A DNA stretch of 64,000 nt from JBBAAS01 sp041658125. Its GTDB lineage: Bacteria > Patescibacteriota > Microgenomatia > UBA12405. The position numbers and the translations under genes are program-made. The stretch lies in the NCBI GenBank assembly GCA_041658125.1, contig JBBAAS010000001.1, forward strand, positions 1 through 64,000. The letters are read 5' to 3'. Shown here one piece after another: positions 1 through 6,918 of this stretch (position 1 is the stretch's first letter; every line of letters begins with the position of its first letter). The notes under the pieces were generated by a model that was not told the DNA's origin, did no database searches, and saw only the letters and a program-made list of their open reading frames with translations.

Positions 1-793
1 GTAAAACCGGATAGTTACCGATATCGGCTTTGTTTTTTTGAGCTTTTGATAGGCCGGCCAAAGCCAAGGCTCCTTCCGGTGAAGTGATAATTTTTTGAGA
101 AATAAGATAATCTTGGGAAGAGACGACAGCTTTGTTTTGAACGACAAAGCCGGAACCATTTGTTTTTTTAATGGCAGTAATAACTTTTGGTTTTAAGGGG
201 AGAAGTTTGACGGAGAGAGCATCGGTAATAGTTTTGGTTTCCGGAGAATATTTTTGGTCGAAAACGGAAGAAATAGGACAATGAGAGGCCGGCTGAACGG
301 CAAAGATTTTAACGGTAGAAGGAAGTTTTTGAGAAATTCCTAAAAGAGTAGTGCCGGAGCCAACAGGAACAAAAATACTGGTAACTTTGGGTAATTGTTC
401 AATTATCTCTTCAGCGATTTGCTGATAACCAGTGAGAGCGATAGGATCGGTTGATTGGCGTAAAAGATAAGCTTGATGATTTTTGGCATATTTAAAGGCG
501 TCGGAGTTGGGAGTATTGGTCAGATGAAAACTGGAAGTTTCTTTTTTTATTAACTCTAGCTTGTGAATATTAATTTTTGGCGATAGGAAAATAGTGAGGT
601 TGACATTTTTTTGACGGCAGTAAAAGATGGCAGAAATGGCGGCGTTGCCGGAACTAGAGATAACAGCAGAATGGAAATTATTTTGAAGGAGATGCTCAAC
701 CTGGAGAGAAATGCTCCTGTCTTTGGCTGAACCTGTTTGGTTTTGGTCTTCCCTTTTGAAATAGTAGTTATCCAGTTTTATTAAAGGGGTCAT
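1..793 (-). CDS. PLP-dependent fold-type II enzyme, threonine synthase-like (partial, C-terminus outside window)
   Basis: The frame is open from an ATG at 793 to the window edge (264 residues), so the C-terminus is missing. A TGSAKDR motif at residues 20-26 supplies the Schiff-base lysine K24, as in the TGSxKDR motif of threonine synthases. SSSGNAA at 47-52 is the substrate/cofactor loop, and the glycine-rich VGSGTTLLG near 144-152 matches the PLP phosphate-binding loop. The protein lacks the extended N-terminal domain of long threonine synthases. Threonine synthase, cysteine synthase or a relative are all possible; the fold-type II assignment is firm but the substrate is not. It is divergent from the LysW-like gene, with 36 bases between the two starts. 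Confidence 0.8.
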   Translation of the reverse strand, partial: MTPLIKLDNYYFKREDQNQTGSAKDRSISLQVEHLLQNNFHSAVISSSGNAAISAIFYCRQKNVNLTIFLSPKINIHKLELIKKETSSFHLTNTPNSDAFKYAKNHQAYLLRQSTDPIALTGYQQIAEEIIEQLPKVTSIFVPVGSGTTLLGISQKLPSTVKIFAVQPASHCPISSVFDQKYSPETKTITDALSVKLLPLKPKVITAIKKTNGSGFVVQNKAVVSSQDYLISQKIITSPEGALALAGLSKAQKNKADIGNYPVL

Positions 794-829
794 AGGGTTA
801 AAATAACTTAATATATTTTAAACGATAAT

Positions 830-997
830 ATGGACGATAATCAAAGTAAAATAATTTGTCCGGATTGTAAGGCAGAGATTAAAAAAAGTGCTAATTTACA
901 AGTAGGTGATATTTTAGAATGTGAAGAATGCGGAACTGAAGTGGAAATAGTGTCGGTTAGTCCGCTACAATATCGGGAGCTGGTTGAGGAGAAATAA
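830..997 (+). CDS. LysW-like zinc-ribbon amino-group carrier protein homologue
   Basis: A 55-residue acidic protein with CPDC at 10-13 and CEEC at 31-34, followed by the GTEVEIVSVSP segment typical of LysW/ArgW carriers. In LysW-type lysine and arginine synthesis these proteins hold the amino-acid intermediate on a C-terminal Glu of an EDWGE-like tail. Here the tail ends in LVEEK, so the usual terminal Glu motif is absent. Length and cysteine spacing fit the family well. No lysX/lysZ-type partner gene is visible nearby, so it may be a stand-alone zinc ribbon. The 3' end overlaps the convergent NlpC/P60 gene by 41 bases. Confidence 0.7.
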   Translation: MDDNQSKIICPDCKAEIKKSANLQVGDILECEECGTEVEIVSVSPLQYRELVEEK

Positions 998-1439
998 GTC
1001 GGAAAATACCATTGGTTTGAGAAAGAGATGAAAGAGGAATAGTTTGGAGCTGGACCCCCCTCCCTTCCCGACTGCTGTCAACGCAATAGAGAACATCGCC
1101 TATTTTTTCGATAATAAAAATGACATGATGGCCATTTTTGGTGCGAATAAGGTCGGCGGTTTGAATCGAGTTGAAATCAGTTATGGGTTTTGAGAGCGGT
1201 GGGCTAGTGAGCATATCAGCCGCAGTGCGGCGAACCTTGAGGTTTTGACGGAACCAAAGATTGAGAAGATGGACGGCCAATCCGGAACAGTCGATGCCAA
1301 TTTTTTGTTTTTTTAAGGTTTTATAGTCTGATGAAACGGCTTTTATTTCCTGCCAGGTGCCTTTACCGGAAAAAAAATAGGGTATTCCAAAATAGTGTTC
1401 AATTTCTGTTTTAAGTTCGTCTAGTTTAGTCCTAGCCAT
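957..1439 (-). CDS. NlpC/P60-family cysteine peptidase (small, no signal peptide)
   Basis: This 160-residue protein starts at the ATG at 1439. The frame stays open farther upstream, but only inside mraY, so the internal ATG is preferred. The IDCSGLAVHLLN segment at 49-60 gives the nucleophile C51 in the DCSG motif, and GHHVIFI at 103-109 gives the catalytic-histidine region. NlpC/P60 enzymes cleave peptidoglycan stem peptides (gamma-D-Glu-diamino acid bonds). No signal peptide or membrane segment is seen, which is odd for a wall hydrolase; it could act on cytoplasmic muropeptides. It is the last gene of the wall cluster and overlaps the mraY stop by 19 bases. Confidence 0.75.
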   Translation of the reverse strand: MARTKLDELKTEIEHYFGIPYFFSGKGTWQEIKAVSSDYKTLKKQKIGIDCSGLAVHLLNLWFRQNLKVRRTAADMLTSPPLSKPITDFNSIQTADLIRTKNGHHVIFIIEKIGDVLYCVDSSREGRGVQLQTIPLSSLSQTNGIFRLISPQPAPDIVAD

Positions 1440-2455
1440 AGGCCAAATATCGCAAGAATAATGCCGGCTAACCAAGCCCGAAAAACAATTTTTGGTTCTT
1501 CCCAGCCGAGATGCTGGAGAGTGAGATGAATAGGAGCGGCCGGAAATAATTTTTTTCCAAAGTGACCTTTCCAGTAAATTTGAAGAGCACTGCTTAGCCC
1601 TTCGATGACAAAGAGGCCGCCGACAATGAACAGAGGAATAACTCTTCCTAAAATTAGAGCGATGACAGCAAAAGTGGCACCGAAAGACAGAGCGCCAACG
1701 TCGCCAAGCCAAATTCTGGCAGGATGAACATTGAAATAAAGAAAGGCAATGATAGCGCCAATCCAGAGAGAGAGGAAAAGTGAGATGGGAGTATCGAGCG
1801 AATTACTGGACAAAAACCAGAAAGCAAAAAGAGCGATTAAAAGAAGTCCGCAAGAGAGTCCATCAAGGCCGTCGGTAATGTTGAAAAAATTAGCGAAAGA
1901 AACAATTAAAATTGAAGCCACGGGAATAAAAAAGAAACCTAATCTAAGAATGCCGGCGAAAGGAATATAGATGAAATTGATACCGAGCCGAGAATACATG
2001 AGAATAGAGATGACGGTGGCTAAAAAGAATTGAAGGATTAATTTGTGCTTCATTCTTAGGCCGAAAAATCCGGTTTTTTCAAAATGAAAGAATTTCAAAA
2101 CATCGTCATACAACCCAAGGAGACCAAAACTAATGAAGCTGAAGAAAATAATTTCCAGTTCGCGATTAATTTGAAAATTGCTGGAGATGAATATTTTTGA
2201 AAGTTTTAACAAAGGGAAAAGAACGATAAACATGACGCACACAGAAACGATAATAAGGAGTCCGCCGCCAACCGGGGTACCACTTTTTTGAGAATGGAAT
2301 TTGTCAAAAATAGGAGTTCTTTTATTTTGAAAATCGAGAGTTTTTTGGTTTTGACGTTGAAATTTAAGACGATACAAAAGATTAATAAAAGGAACGACTA
2401 AAATGCTGGTGGTGAGAAAGGAAAAAAGAAGTAAGCCAAGATAAAGATGGGTCAT
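1421..2455 (-). CDS. mraY: phospho-N-acetylmuramoyl-pentapeptide transferase MraY
   Basis: This 344-residue polytopic membrane protein transfers phospho-MurNAc-pentapeptide to undecaprenyl phosphate, making lipid I. Family motifs seen are PVGGGLL (61-67), the catalytic acidic pair in YDDVLK (116-121), NITDGLDGL (192-200) and WLGDVGALS (249-257). The C-terminal cytoplasmic motif, normally APIHHHFE, reads AAPIHLTLQHLGW (306-318), so only the first histidine of the HHH block is retained. About ten hydrophobic segments fit the family topology. It lies 17 bases downstream of murA in the same operon. Assignment is secure, since the other motifs separate it from WecA-type GlcNAc-1-phosphate transferases less clearly but position in the mur cluster supports MraY. 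Confidence 0.9.
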   Translation of the reverse strand: MTHLYLGLLLFSFLTTSILVVPFINLLYRLKFQRQNQKTLDFQNKRTPIFDKFHSQKSGTPVGGGLLIIVSVCVMFIVLFPLLKLSKIFISSNFQINRELEIIFFSFISFGLLGLYDDVLKFFHFEKTGFFGLRMKHKLILQFFLATVISILMYSRLGINFIYIPFAGILRLGFFFIPVASILIVSFANFFNITDGLDGLSCGLLLIALFAFWFLSSNSLDTPISLFLSLWIGAIIAFLYFNVHPARIWLGDVGALSFGATFAVIALILGRVIPLFIVGGLFVIEGLSSALQIYWKGHFGKKLFPAAPIHLTLQHLGWEEPKIVFRAWLAGIILAIFGLWLGLN

Positions 2456-2472
2456 TGGTTATAGTATAGAGC

Positions 2473-3801
2473 TTAGGTCTTAATATATTCAATATTGGCG
2501 CCAAGAGAACGAAGTCGTTCGGCCAATTTTTCGTAACCACGTTCTATATATTCAACTCCGCTGATAGTGGACTGGCCGATGGCGGTAAGAGCGGCGAGGG
2601 TAGTGGTAGCTCCGGCTCTTAAATCGGTAACGGTAAGGTTGGCAGGTTTAAGCTTGGTTGGGCCATAGATTTTAACGCCGTGGAAATATTCAGGCCGGTT
2701 ACTTTCCGGGTTGAACTCATAGTAGTTATCGGGATCGGAAACTTCGGGATTAAAAAAAGTAGCCTTAAGTCCCATATTTTCTAAGTTTTTAATATGTTGA
2801 AATCTGAAAGGATAAACGCGTTCAATGATAGTGCTACAGCCAATGGCTTGAGAAAGAAGAACGGAAAAAACCGCTTGCCAGTCGGTCATAAAGCCGGGTT
2901 CCGGACCAGTTTGAATGTCGATGGGTTTAAGGGGTTTGACCCAAGAAACGGTAAATTCATCCTTTCCGCCTTCAGTTTTGGCACCCATTTGGGTAATCGT
3001 GTCAAGAAAGGTGGTAATAATTTTTGGATCGATCCGAAGGATGTTAACTGAACCTTTGGTGGATAAGGCGGCACAAGCAAAAGTAACCGATTCATTTCGA
3101 TCAGAGATAACTTCATGCTTGGTGCCTTTGAGCCACGGAACGCCCTGAATGATGATGCGTTTGAGATTTTTGGAATCGCGGTTAATTTGAGCGCCCATAT
3201 CGTTAAGCATTAAAATCAGATCATCAATTTCGGGTTCCAAAGCGGTGTTGTCAATAATGCTTTCACCGTTAGCCATGGCGGCGGTCATTAAAATACATTC
3301 GGTAACGGTGTGAGAGGGCTTGGGAAAAGTATAATTAGTAGCCTTAATGCCGGTGGTTTCCAAAGTAACGAGATCATCTTTTGGAGTGACATTAATGTTC
3401 ATTTTGGCATAGCAGTCAAAAAGACGATCCAGTGGCCGATCCCCAAGTTTGTCACCACCCGGCATGGGAAAAGTAGCTTTACCGGTGCGGACCAAAAGCG
3501 GGGCAGAAAACAAAAAAGAAGTCCGTGATTTTTCTCCGGTGCCGTGAGGGACAATGGAGGTGGTGATGTTGGGAGTAGAAATTTCAAGACTGTGTTCGCC
3601 GGTTTTTGTGATTATTGAACCTAAGTGTTTAGCGATACTTTCAGTAATTTTTACATCAGAAATTTGAGGGATATTGGTTAACTGGGTGGGGTGGGGGCTT
3701 AAAAGCGAGGCGATAATTTGTTTGAAGCTGGCGTTTTTAGCACCACGGATAGAAACTTCTCCGCTTAAAGGTTGACCGCCGGTGACGATATATCGAGACA
3801 T
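2473..3801 (-). CDS. murA: UDP-N-acetylglucosamine 1-carboxyvinyltransferase MurA
   Basis: A 442-residue EPSP-synthase-fold enzyme for the first committed peptidoglycan step, the transfer of enolpyruvate from PEP to UDP-GlcNAc. The N-terminal GAKNASFKQ (20-28) contains the conserved Lys-Asn pair. The active-site loop reads PMPGGDKLGDRPLD (112-125), with D117 in the place of the classical Cys115 of E. coli. Asp at this site is known from mycobacterial, chlamydial and Borrelia MurA and makes the enzyme insensitive to fosfomycin. DLRAGATTTLAAL near the C-terminus is the conserved PEP-binding region. It lies 8 bases after the MurC/Mpl-type ligase and just before mraY. Confidence 0.95.
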   Translation of the reverse strand: MSRYIVTGGQPLSGEVSIRGAKNASFKQIIASLLSPHPTQLTNIPQISDVKITESIAKHLGSIITKTGEHSLEISTPNITTSIVPHGTGEKSRTSFLFSAPLLVRTGKATFPMPGGDKLGDRPLDRLFDCYAKMNINVTPKDDLVTLETTGIKATNYTFPKPSHTVTECILMTAAMANGESIIDNTALEPEIDDLILMLNDMGAQINRDSKNLKRIIIQGVPWLKGTKHEVISDRNESVTFACAALSTKGSVNILRIDPKIITTFLDTITQMGAKTEGGKDEFTVSWVKPLKPIDIQTGPEPGFMTDWQAVFSVLLSQAIGCSTIIERVYPFRFQHIKNLENMGLKATFFNPEVSDPDNYYEFNPESNRPEYFHGVKIYGPTKLKPANLTVTDLRAGATTTLAALTAIGQSTISGVEYIERGYEKLAERLRSLGANIEYIKT

Positions 3802-3809
3802 AAGATTGA

Positions 3810-5105
3810 TTAATGTTTAGAAAAGTGGCCGATAACTTTTTTAAATGTTTTTAAGCCTTCAAGTCCACCGGAACTGAAGTGGATGAGGATGTCTTGGGGT
3901 TGAAGTGTTGTGATGTAATGATTATATATGTCTTTTGATAAAGGAAGATAGAGTAATTTGTTACCAATGGCTGTTTTGAAGTCTTTGGCGGTGGTTTTGT
4001 TAGTTAAATTAAGATTATAGTTAATTTGAGAAAGGACAATTTCGGCAGTATCTTCAAAGGCGTTTGTTAGTTCGGTGACAAAATCAGGGTGTTGGGTGAA
4101 TGAAGCATGTGGCTCGTAAAAAACTTTTATTGGTTTTTGAGGATGGAGATTTTTAATGGTATTAATGGTTGGTTTGAGGCGATTAACTGACTGGGAGAAA
4201 TCATCGTAAAAATGGATTTCCTGGCAAACTTTTAGCAACTGAAGTCTGCGGGCAATTCCTTTGTAGCTTTGAATCCCCTTTTGAATCAGATGGTTGGCTA
4301 ATCCTAGTTTTTGGCAGAGGGTATAGACAGCGGTAATATTTTGATCATTGTAGTCTCCCGGAAGTCGGGTTTTAAACTTTAAGTCGAAATTATATGGTAT
4401 GATCGGACACTTGGCTCCAGAGATCAAACTGCTTAGATGTTGGTCTTGAGGGTTGTAGACAATAAAACCGTTTTTGGGAATTCTTTTGATAAGTTTTTGA
4501 AAGGCCAGTTGATTGTCAGCCTCGGTTTGATATGACTCTTTGTGTTCCCAGTTGGCGCTGGTGATGAGGAGATATTTGACCGGATAGATAAGAAATTTTG
4601 CCTGTTTATCAAGGCCATTGATGGATTCATCGGCTTCAATTATTGACCATTCTGATGAGCTCATCTTTAACGATGGGAGACGATTGAGACTGGTGCCACC
4701 AAACATATAGGAAGGGTTGAGACGGGCCTGATTAAAGATCCAGACTAATAGACTAGTAATGGTGGTTTTGCCGAAAGACCCGGCGACAAGAACCGTATTT
4801 TTTTTGCCGATATTCTGGGCGAGATATTTAGTGGCGGAAATGTAGGGAATTTTTTGAGATAAAATTTGCTGATATTCTTGTCTGGTTTGAGAAAACGACT
4901 TAAACGAGGAACCGATGATACAAAGATCAAGCTGTGGGCTGATGGGAGTAAGATTGATGGGAATTTTAGCCCTTTTAAGTAAATAGCTAAAAGGCGGATA
5001 GATTTTTTCCTGGTCCGAACCGCTAATTTCATGACCAAGACGTTTTAACTCAACAGCTAAGGGAGCGGTCATGGTGCCGGCAACGCCAAGAATGTGTATT
5101 TTCAT
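3810..5105 (-). CDS. Mur ligase of the MurC/Mpl type
   Basis: A 431-residue ATP-dependent amide ligase. The N-terminal Rossmann motif HILGVAGTMT is followed by SGSDQEKIYPPFS (28-40); the YPP(M/F)S segment is more typical of Mpl (murein tripeptide ligase) than of MurC. The P-loop is AGSFGKTT (108-115) and the Mg-binding region is IIEADES (155-161). The central DD(Y/F)xHHP motif of the family reads DDFSQSVNR (301-309), so its histidines are absent. It probably does the MurC job (L-Ala addition to UDP-MurNAc), since no other MurC is visible, but an Mpl-like recycling role is possible. The ATG overlaps the stop of the upstream gene as ATGA. Confidence 0.8.
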   Translation of the reverse strand: MKIHILGVAGTMTAPLAVELKRLGHEISGSDQEKIYPPFSYLLKRAKIPINLTPISPQLDLCIIGSSFKSFSQTRQEYQQILSQKIPYISATKYLAQNIGKKNTVLVAGSFGKTTITSLLVWIFNQARLNPSYMFGGTSLNRLPSLKMSSSEWSIIEADESINGLDKQAKFLIYPVKYLLITSANWEHKESYQTEADNQLAFQKLIKRIPKNGFIVYNPQDQHLSSLISGAKCPIIPYNFDLKFKTRLPGDYNDQNITAVYTLCQKLGLANHLIQKGIQSYKGIARRLQLLKVCQEIHFYDDFSQSVNRLKPTINTIKNLHPQKPIKVFYEPHASFTQHPDFVTELTNAFEDTAEIVLSQINYNLNLTNKTTAKDFKTAIGNKLLYLPLSKDIYNHYITTLQPQDILIHFSSGGLEGLKTFKKVIGHFSKH

Positions 5106-5704
5106 GGATAGGGTGACCAGATATTATCGTGAAAATATTCAAAGCCGGGAAAATTTCGTTTATAAAATCCCAGAGGGGGGGAAAATCGACCAAGATAGCA
5201 ATATTTTAAACCTAATTGATGACTATCGACGACGACTTGAAGGGAGAGCCTGATGGGAAGGCTGGTTTTTGAATATTGAGGATCGTAAAAAACATAGGCA
5301 ACATGTGAGATTGATGGTGAAAAATAACAAATAGAATAAGCGATGGTTTCCTGATTTTGGTTTTGCCAAAGATATAGTTGGTTGAAGAGATGGTTTTGGA
5401 AAACATATTTGACGGAACTTATAGGAAAATCCCAGCCTTGAACCTTAAGCCATTGATATATTTGTTTTTGAGTCTCAAGAGTAAAGTCAAATTCCGATAA
5501 GGGAACTTTTTTGTAAGTAAAAGACTCCGTTTTTTTAAGGATTCTTTTGTTTTCAGAGCTAAGCTGAAGATTAGTTAACTGGCTACGGCAACTGGAGTCT
5601 TGATAGAAAAGGCCCTTTTGGTTTCTTTGGGGTAAGAGACCGTTTTGGTAATTTTTTTCGATATTTTCGTCGGTGGTGGAAAGAGAGAGATTGGTAGCTA
5701 TCAT
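5102..5704 (-). CDS. arginyl-tRNA-protein transferase-like (Ate/Bpt) protein inside the mur operon
   Basis: A 200-residue protein. The N-terminal part (about 20-60) resembles the Ate/Bpt N-domain: a GLFYQDSSCR segment, then polar residues and NKRILKK, matching the YRPxCpgCraC...sqRRvlrr pattern, although only one cysteine (C39) remains. The C-terminal GNAT-like half has VAYVFYDPQYSKTSLP (135-150), LGLKYCYLGRF (164-174) and a final YKRNFPGFEYF, all typical of Ate/Bpt C-domains. Family enzymes transfer Arg or Leu from aminoacyl-tRNA to protein N-termini. Here the gene is locked between murE and the MurC/Mpl gene by ATGA overlaps on both sides, so a role in aminoacylating a cell-wall precursor, as FemX does with another fold, is inferred. 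Confidence 0.65.
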   Translation of the reverse strand: MIATNLSLSTTDENIEKNYQNGLLPQRNQKGLFYQDSSCRSQLTNLQLSSENKRILKKTESFTYKKVPLSEFDFTLETQKQIYQWLKVQGWDFPISSVKYVFQNHLFNQLYLWQNQNQETIAYSICYFSPSISHVAYVFYDPQYSKTSLPIRLSLQVVVDSHQLGLKYCYLGRFSPPLGFYKRNFPGFEYFHDNIWSPYP

Positions 5705-6903
5705 GATTTTTTTAATTTTATAGCAGTTCGAAAAGCCTCAGCTTCGGACCAAGGATATTCGGTTTTACCGTGGAGAATGGTTGTTTCGTGGCCTTTGCCA
5801 CAAGCAATAACAGTATCTAGCGGTTTAGCCAGTTTTATAGCTAAATTAAAGGCATCTTGTCGATTGGGAATGTTGTAATAAATAGCATCTTTTTTGGTAA
5901 TGCCGGAAATTATTTGCTGATTTATGTCTTCGATTTTTTCAGTTCGAGTGTCGTCGGCAGTAATAATAGTAATGTCGGCTAATTGGGTAACAACTTGACC
6001 CATAATCGGTCTTTTTTGTTTGTCGCGACCGCCGGTGGCACCAAAGATGACAATTAATTTACCTTTGGTGATTTTTTTGAGTGAGCTTAAGGTTTGTTTA
6101 AGTCCATTGGGGGTGTGAGCAAAATCGATAATTGTTCTAATTTTTTGATCGTTTGGTATTTCTTCCCGCCGACCTTTGACGTCGGGAAACTTTTTAATAG
6201 TTTCTAAAAATATTTCCTGATCGATATTGAGTTTTTGAGTAACAATAAAGGCCGCTAAAATATTGTAAATTTGATAATGGTAATTGCTGTTGGTGGAAAA
6301 ATTAGTTTTACCAACGGAAAACCGGAGTTCATCTGCGTCTGAAATAATATTATTGGCCTGAAAATCCGAAGGGTTTGTGATGCTATAAGAAATTATGGGA
6401 CAGGTAATAACATTTTTTATTTGTTCGTATGATTGGTCGTCTCGGTTGAGAACGGCAAAATTACTTTGAAGAAATAATTTTGTTTTGGAGGCAATATAAT
6501 TTTTGATATTTTTATGATAATCAAGATGTTCGTGGGAAATGTTGGTAATAGCAGAAACAGCGAAATTACAACCCCAAAATCGGTTTTGGTCAAGAGCGTG
6601 AGAAGTAATTTCACAAACACAATGAGTACAACCTTCAGAAATAATTTTTTTAAAATATCGCTGAATTTCCTGCGGTTTTGGACTTGTGTTATGAAGACCG
6701 GGTGAAGTAATAGTAGTAATGAGACCCGATTTAATACCTGATTTTTGGAGAACCTGATGAATAAGGGTACAGGTAGTAGTTTTACCGTCAGTACCGGTAA
6801 TGCCGATAAGGGTTAGTTTATTTGAAAGTTGGCCGTAGTAGTAGTGAAAAAAAATGCTTTTGGGAAGGTGCCAAAAGACGTTTTTGATTTTTTGGAAAAA
6901 CAT
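5701..6903 (-). CDS. murE: UDP-N-acetylmuramyl-tripeptide synthetase MurE (short form)
   Basis: A Mur ligase that adds the third residue (usually meso-DAP or Lys) to UDP-MurNAc-dipeptide. Visible are the P-loop GITGTDGKTTT (34-44), the MurE-type SHALDQNRFWG (101-111) and NISHEHLDYH (121-130), the carbamylated-lysine region YIASKTK (K140), and DFAHTPNGL (260-268). At 400 residues it lacks most of the roughly 90-residue N-terminal UDP-binding domain of typical MurE; only about 30 residues precede the P-loop. The amino-acid selectivity motif DNPR is replaced by DDTR (317-320), so the third residue cannot be read from the motif. The stop overlaps the Ate/Bpt-like start as ATGA. Confidence 0.9.
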   Translation of the reverse strand: MFFQKIKNVFWHLPKSIFFHYYYGQLSNKLTLIGITGTDGKTTTCTLIHQVLQKSGIKSGLITTITSPGLHNTSPKPQEIQRYFKKIISEGCTHCVCEITSHALDQNRFWGCNFAVSAITNISHEHLDYHKNIKNYIASKTKLFLQSNFAVLNRDDQSYEQIKNVITCPIISYSITNPSDFQANNIISDADELRFSVGKTNFSTNSNYHYQIYNILAAFIVTQKLNIDQEIFLETIKKFPDVKGRREEIPNDQKIRTIIDFAHTPNGLKQTLSSLKKITKGKLIVIFGATGGRDKQKRPIMGQVVTQLADITIITADDTRTEKIEDINQQIISGITKKDAIYYNIPNRQDAFNLAIKLAKPLDTVIACGKGHETTILHGKTEYPWSEAEAFRTAIKLKKS

Positions 6904-6918
6904 AGGGCGATAGGATGA

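Noticed and set aside
1440..1712. A longer NlpC/P60 protein beginning at 1712 with a basic, Cys/Trp-rich N-terminus.
   Set aside because: The extra 91 codons lie wholly inside mraY on the same strand, in another frame, and look like translation of an overlapping gene; the ATG at 1439 gives a normal domain.
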